64,000 nucleotides of DNA from NCBI GenBank assembly GCA_910574455.1, contig CAJSYZ010000005.1, forward strand, positions 1,674,001 through 1,738,000, read 5' to 3'. The first letter of the stretch is position 1. Each line of letters begins with the position of its first letter. Shown piece by piece: positions 35,146-47,400 of this stretch. The position numbers were made by a program, and so were the translations under genes. Under the pieces are notes generated by a model. It did no database searches. It saw only the letters and a list, made by a program, of their open reading frames with translations, and was not told the origin of the DNA. The DNA comes from Trichaptum fuscoviolaceum (lineage: Eukaryota; Basidiomycota; Agaricomycetes; Hymenochaetales; Trichaptaceae).

Positions 35146-36542
35146 TACTCAAGTTCTTCGTCGTCAAAGATCGCAACCTTGGGAGAGCCGTCTGCCTTGA
35201 TCACTCCTCTATACATACCGCTGCTGTTCAGTGGAAGAGCAACTGTAAAATCTGAAGTTGAGCCATTGAGTCCAAGAGTCCTACAGGTCACTCACAGTTC
35301 CCCTCGTTGTCCAATGCAATGACTCCTCCTACACCTTCATTGACCCCAAGTTCTTTGACTACATGGCTGGCTGCCTTGCCCACCCTTTCTCCTAGAAACC
35401 TCATTCTATCCGCGATGGATGCTGCAGCGTTATATCGAATGAAGTACTATGTTACAATCTGTCAGAGACTCACATCACATGAACATGAGAAATTTACTGC
35501 ACTCACATCGCCATCTCCAGTTCCAGAAATCCCGATAGCCTTGGTTATCGGTCGCCGTGTCACCTTTCGCCATTTTCGCCTCAACCAACCCTTAATCACC
35601 CACTGCTCCGCCCAAAACCCGGCACCCATGTGCGGGGTATCCCCAATTCTCCCTACGAGCTTATTAGTTCGCCCGCCTGTGGAAGTAACGGAAGCGATGC
35701 ACCCATTGGTATCCAACGCGACAGCGCCCACGGTTCCCGTCGGCATTAGGTCGAGAGGCTCATCCGCCTCGTCTCGGTCGCCAGGAAACGGGAGGGGTGT
35801 TTCTGGTAAGCCCAGTCCACGCCGATGTTCTCTCCATCGGTTCTCGGTGAAGAAGTAAGAAGGGTCGACAAGCTTCTCGCCCAGAGTTTCGGCAAGCCTG
35901 TCAGCTTCAGAACCCGAGAGGAACGTATGGGGTGCCTCGGCCGGTGAGAGGTAGAAGGCTCGTGCAGCATGCGCAGGGTTTCGCGATTTGGTTAGTAATG
36001 TGAGTCCGAAGCCCCTTCTGTTTGGTGGAATATCTGGTCGGGATACAGGAGGCTTTGACAGCATGATCGACGCCTCGAGTTCATTCTACAAAGCCCATCC
36101 ATCAATCGCCGCATGAATAGCGAACAGAATAGCATCCGCACCTTTCCTGCCACATTGAATACAGCGCCTTTTGCACAGTTGAACAGTGGGCAATCTGATT
36201 CGTTGCAAGGCGAAGCTTGAGCGTTTGTGGATTATTAAGGGCATGATTGAACCCACCTTCCATCACTCCCACTGCAGCAACAGCCGCGTCCATCGCCTCG
36301 CCTCCATTAATTAGCACCTCATGACCCTTCAGTAAAGCTGCTCGTAGTGCAAGCTTGTACAGTTCACGTTGTTCGGGTGTTGATCTCTCGCGAGACATTG
36401 TTCCAGCCCCTCCATGGATGACTAGTACCGGTTTGGACAGGCTGCCATGCTTTTGATCTCGACAGCCATCTGCTCTGGTGGTGCTCAAAGATTCAAGTTG
36501 AGTCAACAGAGGCAGCTTTTCGGACACGACCTCAGATGACAT
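35146..36542 (-). CDS. Ntn-hydrolase asparaginase / isoaspartyl peptidase (type 2)
   Basis: ATG at 36542, stop at 35146. The N-terminal part has LVIHGGAGTMSRERSTPEQR and GGEAMDAAVAAVGVME; splicing over about 36200-36258 gives EDCPLFNCAKGAVFNVAGK. The autocleavage/nucleophile site is PTG-TVGAVALDTNGCIASVT, in which Thr after Gly is the catalytic residue; TSTGGRTNKLVGRIGDTP and GAGFWAEQW complete the substrate pocket. The end reads ADGSPKVAIFDDEELE. The insert between the two halves (about 35800-36050) is longer than in plant or human ASRGL1, and the GDTP-GAGFWA loop is followed by a basic insertion (RRKWRKVTRRPITK). The enzyme hydrolyses L-asparagine or beta-aspartyl peptides. No convincing signal peptide remains once the ATG is chosen. 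Confidence 0.88.
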
Positions 36543-37168
36543 GTATATAATTGTTAAGCCAAGAATGAGAGTTCTCGTCAAGGTCCAGTCACCATGCAGT
36601 TGAACGCAACAATGTTAAGGAGCAATGCTAGGGCTTTAGTATGTGAACACAGTGAGCCGCGTGTAACAGCAGACACGGTCATCGCAGTTTCCCAGCGTCG
36701 CGTCCGGGACGAAGGCAGAAGGCCAGGACACGCGTGGATCGAGGTGGTGCCTATACAACAGCAAAGGCCCTGTCGTCCCGGCCAACGTTGAATCGGCGGA
36801 ACGATCTACTAATAGGAGAATGCCCAAGAGATTGGCGGATTTCATACAGTTTCTTCCCAAGGGCATCATGTACAGAGATCCAATCGATGCATTCCTACTT
36901 TTGTTTTCTTAGGTCTAAGAAATTTCGGCCTCGCCGATGTCGACCGACGGCGTCCCGTAAAATAGATTTCGCCGCAGACCATACCATCCCGTTAGAACAA
37001 GTACCTGGTCCCAGGACTCCGCTGACAAAGTTGTCCTGCATGAAACGTAAAAAATCATGCACCCATGTGTAGAATAAAAGGGGAACACATGCAATAAGGT
37101 AAGAATGGATGAATCGAAGATGTCGTAGGTTATTGAGCAGAGGAAGGACTCTCGCGGAAGCATCCGTC
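36543..37168. other. Spacer between asparaginase start and dynamitin stop
   Basis: No gene is supported. The 65-codon frame 36594-36791 has no family features and no splice context. It should hold the asparaginase promoter. Confidence 0.5.
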
Positions 37169-38626
37169 TCAACTGAGTGCATCGAGGCGTTTCAAGAGTA
37201 GATCTATGCGTTCTTCCAACCCACTCACGTTCCCCTTCATGATGTTTGCGTTATCCTCCAAGCTCTTCTCTACGCCCTCCACGGCTTTGGTCAACACGTC
37301 GAGTCTTCCGCGCACACGCACCTGCTCCTCTTCCAACGTGCCGAGAGTGCCCTGGAAATCTGCGGCGGCGGCATGTAAAGTCGAGAGCGTTCGCATGCGC
37401 GTTAGCATGTGAGGGAGATGTGGAAGATGAGGAGCGAGGCGCGCCAGAAGGGGGAGAAGTTGTTCCTGCAGCGGGGAGGACGCCGTGGACTGGGTTTGAG
37501 TCTGTAATTGTTGTTGTCTTCTGTTCCCCTGCGCATGTTGGTTCGCCGAAAGCCGATCCAAGTCGGAGATGAGAAGTTTGAGACGTCGAGAAATGGCATC
37601 GAGATGACGCGGCTGGGTCAGGAGTGTCAGTTGTGTATTGAGCTTCGTGAGCATGGGTAAAAGTGGTGCGGGCAGTGGCGAAGTCTTGCAGCAGTCCGTC
37701 AATCAGTATAATGACATCAAGAAATTTATTCTCTGTTACTCACCTCATCCAATGCAACACTGGACGAGCCGATTAAGTCCTCTAGTTCCCCAACTCTATG
37801 ATCCAGCTCTGACAGGGCTGTTGACTCCTCTTCATCTTTCGCGCCTTCAAATCTGGTCTTTCCCTCCACGATCTTCCCCTCCTTTCCTAGCGGTTCATTC
37901 TGATCTTTCTTGACACTCTCCGTCTCCGTTCGCCCTAGAACAACTCCGACAAGCCTTTCGCGACCCTCTTTACCCTTCTTCACTTTCTCCAGCCTACCCC
38001 GAACGTCAACTAATCCTCTCATGAGTTCTCCCGGATCAATATGCGAGCCATCGCCCTGGGAATCACTTTGCAAGAGTGGATTCGATGGGTCGGAGAGCTC
38101 CGCTTCTAATGAGTCCAATTCAGCCTGCAACGTACGCAAACGTGTCGCGAGCGGGCGAGTCTGGGTGGGCGAGGTCGGTGAGGGGGGCGAAGATAGAGGG
38201 TAAGTGAAAATGGACCGCGGTCGATGTTCTGCATGAAGAGTTATAATCAGCAGCTATAGAGAATCTGTGAGACGTACCTCTTCGCCTTTCCGCTTTCCTG
38301 AACCGTTTTCCTGCTTCTTCTGCACTCATGAGATTACTTCCGTCCAAACCATCTGCGTCAACACCTTTTCCACCACGTGTACCGTTCGCATGCCTTGAAG
38401 GGCCACCTGATTCTTCATCGCTCGAGTCTCCTTTCTACATATACATTTAGTTATATATTCAATTGAACAATGTATACCTTACGCCGCTATGTATTGGGAA
38501 TGTATCTTCAGTTTCATAGATATCAGGCGCTGTATCCTATAGCTCTTCAGGGACTATCATAGGATATGAGAGTAAACAAAGGTGTCTCACAATGTCAGGT
38601 AGATTTGCGTATTTGTTGTTGCTCAT
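37169..38626 (-). CDS. Dynactin subunit 2 (dynamitin)
   Basis: ATG at 38626 gives MSNNKYANLPDI, the short N-terminal dynactin-binding motif of dynamitin. Later exons read NLMSAEEAGKRFRKAERRR, LRTLQAELDSLEAELSDPSN, GELMRGLVDVRGRLEKVKKG and ALDELIGSSSVALDE-type heptads (37726-38139), ending with a C-terminal coiled-coil (LEEEQVRVRGRLDVLTKAVE to LEERIDLLLKRLDALS). Dynamitin forms part of the dynactin shoulder and links p150 to the Arp1 filament for dynein-driven nuclear and organelle movement. The start codon lies 168 bases from that of signal peptide peptidase on the other strand. Confidence 0.87.
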
Positions 38627-38794
38627 GCCTGCCAGTTGATAACTTGAACGCGACGAAGTCAAAGTGAACAGAACACGAACGACGCGACACTGCAAAAGAT
38701 AAATAACGCGTCATTTCACACGGTGCTAGTACTCAGGCTGACACGACACGTCATCGGGAATAGTCCAGTGTGTCTCTTGAACTACGACCAGAAT
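38627..38794. promoter_or_regulatory. Short divergent promoter, dynamitin / SPP
   Basis: A 168-base spacer serves two divergent starts. It contains AACTTGAA at 38641-38648, ACGCGT at 38704-38709 and two ACGTCAT/GCGTCAT-like words near 38705 and 38750. Confidence 0.5.
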
Positions 38795-40361
38795 ATGGCT
38801 AGTGAAAACGCCCAAGATTGGGACCTTATATCTTCCTATGCAGGTCTCTTGACTCTAGCGACCTTCTCTATCTATGCGGGGGCCCATGGATCGCTGAAAG
38901 TTGGTACAAGACACCGCAAGAGTCTTCGACACTTTTCTGATCGTGTTCTATCATTGCAGTCGCTTAAGAAAGTGTCTGAGGACAAGGATGTCGAGGAGGA
39001 TGAGGAGGACGAGGAAGATGATGATATACCCGACAGACTATCAGCTGCTGATGCATATTTATTTCCCATTGTATGTGTTATATCTTCTACATAACTTCAT
39101 GATTTGACTAATTTGTGCAGCTTGGATCAATCGCACTTTTTGGCATGTACCTCATTGTGAAATTTCTAGGAAAGGAATGGATCAACAAAATACTTGGATG
39201 GTACTTCACCTTTGCAGGTATTGGAAGTGTATGGAAGGTAAGTAGTTGCTTTCCGACTACTTTGCTATTATTGTCTTATATTGTTCTATCTTTGTGATAT
39301 ATGTAGTGTTCTACCTCTTTTACTAAATGGGCTTATGGCCAAGAACGCTGGAAGACGTTTAGTAGATGGAAGCTTCGTCTTTCCAAAGGGTCAGAAGGTA
39401 TGATTACTTCTCGCTAATTGTGTCAGTTCATTTACTGTTATTACGTTCATATTTTTTAGAGGTTGTATACCTCGCATTTCGGACGCCTTCACTCCTGCTC
39501 CTTATTCCCTCTCTTGTACCCTCGATTCTCTACTACGTGCTACCTGGATCCAAGAGGTCCGCGCTCTTAACGGACATCTTAGCACTATCTTTCTCACACA
39601 GTGCACTCTCAATCATGAAATTGGACCAATTCAAGACCGGCGTTATTCTTCTGTCTGGTCTATTTCTGTATGATATTTGGTGGGTCTTCGGAACGGACGT
39701 GGTGCGTGACTCTTTATCCGTCTTAAGAATAGGAACATCTCACTGAATCATAATAGATGGTTAAAGTTGCAACGTCACTTGACGTCCCTATCAAGATTCT
39801 CTGGCCCAAATCTCTATTCTTCTCTACTACGAGAGGGTTTACTATGCTCGGGCTTGGCGACATAGTAATTCCGGGAATGTTCGTTTCTACTGCTCTACGT
39901 TATGATCTGAGCCGGTCTGCGCATAAAGACCCTAGGAGACCATACAGCCAACCTTACTTCACCGCGGCCGCTGCTGCGTATGCCCTAGGGCTTGCGACTA
40001 CTATGGCAGTGATGCACACATTTAATGCAGCACAGCCAGCTCTGTTGTATCTCAGGTATGCACTTTTTATGTTTCTATCTGTATTGCGGCCTTCATACTC
40101 ATGTGCAATAACAGTCCGGCTTGTATACTATCCTTCTTCATCACAAGTTTGGCGCGCGGGGAATTCAAAGAAGCATGGGAATGGACCGATGAAGCCGAGC
40201 CATCAGAAGGTGGGGAAGGCATTAAACAAGCCGAACTCAATGCTCAGGTTCAGCCGGCAACAGCCGGCAAGGACAGTTCTATACAGCCCGCATCAGCTTC
40301 AATAGATTACACGGACGGCTCAGTCCAAGACATCAAAGATGGTGCAGGAAATGAAAAGTAG
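38795..40361 (+). CDS. Signal peptide peptidase (presenilin-type aspartyl protease)
   Basis: ATG at 38795. After a first helix (SSYAGLLTLATFSIYAGA) comes an acidic loop (EDKDVEEDEEDEEDDDIPD), then helices GSIALFGMYLIVKFLG and others. Catalytic motifs: LFLYDIWWVFGTDVM (YD) and GFTMLGLGDIVIPGMF (GLGD), with the PAL-type QPALLYL in the last-but-one helix after HTFNAA. These three motifs in this order with a lumenal-to-cytosolic orientation define SPP rather than presenilin. The C-terminal tail (FKEAWEWTDEAEPSEGGEG) is short and acidic. SPP cuts signal-peptide remnants and some ERAD substrates inside the ER membrane, so it may work together with HRD1. Introns fall at about 39072-39120, 39237-39306 and 39703-39756. 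Confidence 0.93.
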
Positions 40362-41286
40362 ACACTTTGAAAGCGTTGATGTTTGAGAACAAGGTTCACG
40401 CATAATGGGATACATGGAATCTCAAGTAGCCCTTGGCTGTTCCCTAGGCACTCAATACCGGCCCTTTCGACCCGCACAGGCATCTTGCAAAGGCGCTGGA
40501 GTACAGGTACGCTGATGATGGGTGGATTGAGGTTGGACATACTTTGGTAGATCTATGGCTGTGAGAGCTCGGTTTGTTGGATGTGAAGGGCTACATTGCG
40601 AAACACTCTTGCGTGGCGTTCCTTGATGAAATGTCAAACTTGGTTGTTATGCTTGTAGCTTTTTTCTATTGCCCTCCCAGTTAGGATGAAGGCAATAGCA
40701 AACGCCTGCAGGCGTTCTATAGACCACAGAATGATTCATCAAATGAGTGCCTATGCGCTTAGACACGCTCCGAGTTGCGGATGTCCGGCGGACGAAGGCG
40801 TATCTCCATAAATAGAGCTGAGTAACACGTGAGCGCGAGGATAGACCTTCGCAGTCTTTTCCAGGTCTGTTTCTACTTCTGACAGTGACAAGCACGACGA
40901 TGACGAACACGACTTTTGAACCATTTGAGAGCAATACCCATGTCTTATGGACTCCTTTACTGCACTGCTATACTTAGTGACTTACCTCTTCCCGTCCTGT
41001 GCAATGCCACTATCGACAGCGACTCGGAGGCAGTTCAATGGTATCTGTGATAGCCCGGCGCCTTCGAGTCTGATGTGTCCTTGGCGCTGCTCTTTCCTCC
41101 AATTCTCCAATAAGCTCAGTAACTGCGGCTCATTAACAACAACCTTAATCAAGTCGATTGTGATGGCCGCTCACTGCGGAACAGCTTCATGGCGCCTAGG
41201 ACCTTGGTATATCTCACCACTGGCATCGTAAACTTTTTCATCTCTCTCTTCCCTGTCGACGGTCACACGATTCCTTAGTTTACGCT
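40362..41286. other. Long spacer between SPP and GPCR genes
   Basis: No gene is supported. It holds a perfect 16-bp palindrome at 40701-40716 and, just before the GPCR ATG, a CT-rich stretch (about 41230-41260) typical of fungal leaders. An ATG at 40901 opens a 25-codon frame only. Confidence 0.5.
40701..40716. repeat. Perfect 16-bp palindrome
   Basis: AACGCCTGCAGGCGTT equals its own reverse complement. It sits in a spacer 340 bases after the SPP stop. It could be a binding site for a dimeric regulator or a hairpin in a transcript end; the sequence does not decide. Confidence 0.6.
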
Positions 41287-42957
41287 ATGTTCAATTCTCC
41301 AGACGTAAATTGCACCCCAGAAGACAGTCATACAACATGCTTGAAGCCGCTGGAGAGGGTCGGGTTGACCGTGAGTCCGATAACTGCCTCTCCACCGTTG
41401 TCTGCCATGACCAGGAAATCTAGTTAGTGGCAGAGGCGGGGTTTCTATCGTTCTCAGCATTGGTGATTCTTGCTGGTCTAATCGTGGTATGTAGCACGGT
41501 GGATTCTTTGAGCTTTGTTCACGTTAATCAGCGTAACATTGTCCGCTATCGACGACATCCTCCTCGGGGCAAATGGAGTCTTGTACAAACTCCCGCAGAT
41601 GCATATGTAGTATGTACAGTAACGACAAGCTTGCGTATGATCAATCTGATCAGTCGAAGTTGTCCTTATTCTGTGCAGATCTACTACAAGCGGTTGGGGC
41701 GTTTATGGATGTCCGGTGGATACATAATGGCTCTGTGGAAGTAGGAAGCTACTGTCGAGCACAAGGTCAGCTGTATTCTCATTCTTCTCTTGATGTGATA
41801 GTGAATGTCTGATTATCCTCTTTACTCATTAGGTGCGATCCAACAGACGGGTGAGACTGCTGTTGCATTCGCGACGATGGTACGTAAAAAGTGGCAATAC
41901 GTCAGCGATATCTGAAGCTTCATCCTCACAAAACGTCCGATCACGCGCTGAGAATAGGCAATCGCCCTTCACACCTTTGTCGTGGTCTGGTTCCGGAAAG
42001 GAAAAGATAATCTCAAGGTCGCAATCTGTGTCATTGCCGCAAGTTGGCTTTTCGTCGTTCTGTTTGTCATAATTGCGGCTACGACAACCAAGAATTACTA
42101 CAATCCCGATACTGTGAGTCTTCTGCTCTCTGAAAGCTACATCTGCGTTACAAATCATTTCGATTCACTTAGTTCTGGTGTTGGATTGGAGGACAGTCAA
42201 GTCTGTTAAGGGACAAACTCGCGGGCGAATATGTGTGGCTGTGGGCCGCACTACTCGTGTCATTTTTGGTTTATATACCTCTTTTCCTCTGGAGTATGGG
42301 CTACATCGAAATCAACAACTCGAGTCGGGGCAAGGGAGGACCCGAAGAGGAAGATTACGAGGAGGTAAGAGGACAGGAAGGATTGACGCGAAAAACCCCG
42401 TCCCTGGCGCTCTTAGCGTACGTACTAGTCATTTCTCCGAGAATTATCCGAACCACTCGCATCACTCAGATTTCTTCCCGATTCTTTTGACATATGTTTT
42501 TTTTTGCTCCAACAGGTATCCTGTTGCATACACGTTTGTTGTCCTTCCCGTTAGTATTGTTCGTTGGACGACATTCACAAAACACAGTGTACCGGATGCT
42601 GCCACATTCTTCTCAATTTTCCTCCACGATACATTCGGTGCAGTAAATGTTATACTATTACTCACCACAAGACAAGAGTTGCTTCTCTTTAAGGACCCGA
42701 GGGAGGCTCGAGCGCAGCATCGCGCAACGGAAATGGGCCGTGCCCCGGAAACGAGCCCTTCTAGAGCATCGTCAAGCAGGTCGGAAGACGAGATTCGCGG
42801 TGCCGATGCACAAGTGAACAACCTAGAGCCTTTGGAAGAAGATATCGGCCTCGGCCCCGGACACCCGCAGACCAGCGGTCTACACGACGACTACCATGCT
42901 GCGTATGAGCTCAGTGCTCGAGGGGGCGGCCGGATGCGAACGACAGCGCGTTCATGA
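41287..42957 (+). CDS. Seven-TM G-protein-coupled receptor (Git3/CAR-like)
   Basis: At least eight exons. ATG at 41287 gives an N-terminus with an N-glycosylation site (NCT) and joins in phase (exons 41287-41370, 41424-41486, from 41532) to TM1 (AGFLSFSALVILAGLIV). Further helices: SLFCADLLQAVGAFMDVRWI (TM2), TGETAVAFATM + AIALHTFVVVWF (TM3), VAICVIAASWLFVVLFVIIA (TM4), YVWLWAALLVSFLVYIPLFL (TM5), YPVAYTFVVLPVSIVRW (TM6) and DAATFFSIFLHDTFGAVNVI (TM7). The layout matches the basidiomycete glucose/cAMP-receptor-like class rather than Ste3 pheromone receptors. The C-tail is about 100 residues, Ser/Arg-rich, suited to kinase regulation. The ligand is not known. The start is chosen because it keeps phase and adds no in-frame stop. 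Confidence 0.85.
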
Positions 42958-44400
42958 ATGCGCCAAGGCATTAGTCCTTAAGGAACGGGCACAATGAGCC
43001 GTATGCGCCACCGGACGCTCTGTGGTGACGCAAGCCGGTCGCTCGCACTCCTGGATGCGATCGAGGACAGGAGCGCAGAAGAAAAATAGTGATCGAGCAT
43101 GCGGAATGTCGATGTTCGGCCCTCGGATGCGTCTCTTTGTCTGTTCCGTGCCCGTTCTTTCCCGATACACGCGGGCGCAGGAGGTCTTGGTTTCGCATAC
43201 TCATGTACACAGACCCTGTTTTCCCCTAGTATAGTGACACCGCATAATATCGGCCTGATGTTTTATTTCTCCGATTTCATACTTCGTAGGATGGGCGTTA
43301 ATGAAACTGTATTTTATGATTGATGTAAAACCTTCAACTGTTCTCCTGCATAAAGCGTACGAGGAAACAAGCTCTTACAACTTTAGGCAGACGTAGGCTT
43401 GATTACTATAGTTGCGCCACGATTTCCGATGGCAACTACGGCAACTATTGGCACCGATACGATAGGCTGCACCGAAATTTGACGGCTTGTCCATGGTGTA
43501 TACTTACTGCAAGATCTTGCAAGATCGTCGGTCCCTTCATATTTTGCACCAAGATTTTTCTGCCCGGATAAAAGATTGCAGAAAGGCAAAATGTACCTTG
43601 CAAGAAGCTGAAGATTATTTCATGGGCAGAAAGAAGGTTGACGGCTAACGACAAGAAATTTGTCCGCAGCGCAGACCAGAATGCCGGCCATGATCATGAG
43701 ATGTAGAGAAGGGACTGTAGTGTTTCGGCTGGAAAGAGAATATTTGAATTTGTTTCGACACGCAGGAGGCGTTGATGGTGGTGGGTGGAATTTTGAATTG
43801 AAGTGAATGAATGATGAGATGGCATGCTGGGTAACCGAAGGTCGACGATGCTGAAGTGGCATGCGGCCAAAGAAGGGCAAACGCTCCCAAAGCGGAGGCA
43901 GTACTGAATATCTGCTTTGCCGGGTCGGGCTTGCCTAAAGCAGACGGTGTTTCTCCGCAGAAATGGTCACGGGATGCTGTGTGGGAAAGGAAATAGGGCA
44001 GCCAAGTTTATTTATTAATATCCTAGGGTTACGTGAATAGCGCCGGGCTGTCTGTCGGGCCGAGGATCGTGAACTACAGCAAATCCAGGGACAGGAGATG
44101 GGATCCGACCGTCGACTGCTCTCTCTCTATAGCTCGGGCTCAGCAAGACACTCTCAGCGCCCTGCCGCTGCTGCCCGTCGTCCACAGCGGCGCCGCCCTC
44201 CCTCCCCCGTCGCCAACACAGCGAGCAGCGAGCATACATCCATCCGACATCGTCGTCTGCCCCTCCCAGCCCAACTTGACACTATACTAGCTGTATTGCA
44301 CCGTGCGGAGGTTCCCAACTTGAGTATGTAAAATCACACCTCACTGTATATACGCGTTGACCTCAACGTGCCCTTCATTCCTGCTTCCAACTGCTCCCCG
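42958..44400. other. Long spacer/leader upstream of GATA factor
   Basis: The 1.4 kb before the GATA-factor ATG holds no supported gene. It has a TATATA at 44347-44352, a CGATAG (HGATAR) at 43460-43465 that an AreA-type factor could bind for autoregulation, and a repeat/palindrome cluster at 43508-43526. A C-rich, CT-rich stretch (about 44110-44280) looks like a long 5' leader. Confidence 0.5.
43508..43526. repeat. Direct repeat of TGCAAGATC with embedded 12-bp palindrome
   Basis: TGCAAGATC occurs at 43508-43516 and 43518-43526; the overlap forms the perfect palindrome GCAAGATCTTGC (43509-43520). A third CTTGCAAG is nearby at about 43593. It lies about 880 bases upstream of the GATA-factor start. 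Confidence 0.5.
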
Positions 44401-47400
44401 ATGGCCAGGTTCGCACTCATGGAGCCCACCTCGACTGCTGTGAGAGTGTACAGCGACCAACCTCAGAAGAGACCCTGGCCGCAGGCAGACAGGCCAACCG
44501 TCAACACAGTCCTCTCCAACAACCTCGCGTCGTCCTCAATAACTGCTCCCAGCCCCCACCTGTCGTCCTCAGCCGTATCTACACCCAGCTCGTCCTACCC
44601 ATCGTCTCCCTGGAGTCAGTCTCTTGGAACCAGCCAGCCGTTGCCTTTCGCATACTTCGCTGATGGTGCTCATGCCTCATCGCATCCCTCCCAGTCCCCA
44701 CACCCGAACAACCAGCTCAACTCCCCTGCAGACTGGAATGCCCTTCTTTCCAACCCCATGGACCCTGCGATGTTCGCCGCGCTCGAAGCTAACGGCGCCA
44801 TTGCGCCTGTGCTGGCAAAACAACCATTCTCGCAGCAATTGAATTCATCCCAATATATCAGTCACCCCATGTCATCGAATAATGTGTCGAACATCAATGC
44901 ACACCCTCATGCAGGAGTCGGAGTATCTCTTCGCGACTCTTGGACTAATTCATCGACCCCTCCCTACTCTCCGAACTACAATCCGAATTCCCAACATGCC
45001 TCTCCCTCTCAGTCTCCTCAGTCCTCGAGCGGTCTATCCCACGCTAAGGGAAAGGCATCGGCAGCGACGAGAGGCGGCGGCCATCCATACGGATCCATGC
45101 ATACTCATCCTTCCGAAGGTTCTGTAGGAAACGGCGCGACGCGACATGGTGAGCGGCACGGATCGGAACCGAAAGGGTTCGTGAACCTCCAAAATGTGAT
45201 CAACCGTCCGAACCTGTTGAGTCGGAGGAGTGGTCAATTTAGCGTAGCGGGCGAGGTCAACGGTGAAATGAGGCTTGGCATGCCCCCGCCGCCATTCCCA
45301 CCCCATCTCGGTGCGAATCGTCCATCTAATCGTATTAACACATCGTCCGAACGAGCTCATTTTAACCTTCCCCCGTCTTTGTGGATGTCCCCTTTGAATC
45401 CCAATCCAGTGATGTCCTCAGCGAATCCGACGTCGTCAGCATACCCTGCTTTGACACAGTTATCGATGCCGAACGTTGCGTCTGTTCCGAGCATGGACAC
45501 GGCACCATCTAGTGCTTCTTCATCGCGGCCATCGACCTCCCCATTTGTCAGTGGGTCGGCCTCAACAATAACAAGCGTGACGACAGAATTAAAATCGCCT
45601 TCAACCTACACGGATATTTTGGCGGATGATTTGTTTGCGAAGAAACTTCCAGTCGCTGATGCAGACCCATCGTGCTATCCTTCGCCGAATCCGTCGGCGT
45701 CGAAGGGCTCACCAGACCTTTCGTCCATCGCTTTGGACAATGCTTTGGCGGATCCGACGAAGATGGCCGAGCAGGATCCCTTGGCTGCTCAGATTTGGAG
45801 GATGTATGCGCGAACGAAGGCATCTCTACCTCACGCGCAACGGATGGAGAACCTTACTTGGCGCATGATGACGTTGGCACTCAAGAAGGCGGGGAAAGAA
45901 GAGTTGAAAGCTGGTTCGCAAAAGGAAAGGGACTTTCCATCAATGGCAGACTTCCCCTCCAGGCACTCTGGAGCTCTGCAAAGACCGACTTTCTCGAAAG
46001 AAATCAACGGGCCGACTTCGGGTGGCGCTGATATCAAAACAGAACAGGAAACGCGGGGTAGGCGTCCTGACAAAACTGCAGCTCGCGTTCGGGTCGTTGG
46101 TTTTGAAGGGAAGAACCAAGACGACGAGGAAGAGTATGTCTTTTAACTTCAGATGTCTTTATTTTGTTAACCCTCCACGACAGTGACAGCGCCATGGACT
46201 GGAGAGCAATTAGCCGCTCACGGTCTCGGATTTCCATGGACTGGAGGCCCACAAGCCGATCACGATCACGACCTCCACCGCCCGGACAGCCTTTCGACCA
46301 AGGCAATTTGTCAAACAGTTGGTCGGAAGGCAAGTTCACATTCCCGCCGTTTGGAGACCTTACGCCTGGTGGAATATCCAGGTCGTTTGACACCTCGTTT
46401 ATTCCGCCTAACGAGCACGCTACTTCGTCTTCAATCCCAATCCCCGGAATAGCAACCAACCTACGTTACGGCAGCCCGCCTCCGTCGTCTTCGCTTCATT
46501 CCCACTCGACTCACCTTGCGGCAGTTCACGAAGAATCTGCGGGGCTTGCCGGTCCCCACCTGATGTCTTATGCAAACGCTGGCGGTGCACAGAGTGGTCC
46601 CTCGCGCCTGTCCCACGCAGGCCCCTTCCGGCAACCGCTGTCGACGCTCGAGAGTCCATCGGCGTTCCAGCCCAGCTCTCTGCCATCCTCCTTTGGTCTG
46701 CAAGGTCATACTCGGCATCGTGCGGACGCATCGTCGTCCTCGGATAATTTGCAGGGCAATCTTTCTCGCCAGCTGCGAAAGCAGAGCTTCGATCATTCCG
46801 TTACGCGATCGAACAGAAGGTCTCAGGACACCTCAAATGGACAGGCAGACGCCTTCGACCCCATATTGGTATGTCTTCCGAAGAACGTGGGGTAAAGCAT
46901 GACCTTTTGACGTATTCTCTCACATTCATAGGGCAAGCGCCGAGCTGATACACCTCATATGGAGAGTATGTTGCGCGCCGACCCTCCAGCCGTAGGTTTG
47001 ATGGGTCTACAGCGAAGACATGCGGAACAGAAATCGGCAAGCAGACAGACGAGTCCGTTCCCCAGTGGTGCTTTCAACTTCTCGTTCTCCGGATATGAAG
47101 GTCTCTTCGATATGGCTAACGCGAATGTCTCTGCACCAGAGTTCTCTTCTGCTTACTCCGGTGACGAGAAGGATCTGCAAGGCCAAGACTCTGTACCTTT
47201 CCCTCCGTCTTCGCGATCCTCAATCAGCGTTCCGTATTCGCCTGAGTCACCAAACGCTAGCACCCCTGACGGTCTGTCTTCATCGCAGGTAACCCCCAAT
47301 GCAGCCGCGGATAACTTTGCTCACTCCGCACAGCATGGTCTTGGCGGTGGTATCGACGAGACTGGTATTCCATATAACCAGTTAATCAACATCATGTATC

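Noticed and set aside
36594..36791. 65-codon plus-strand frame
   Set aside because: Short, no family features, overlaps the asparaginase promoter.
40901..40978. Possible earlier start or remnant of the GPCR
   Set aside because: ATG opens only 25 codons and has no convincing splice path; ATG 41287 joins in phase to TM1.
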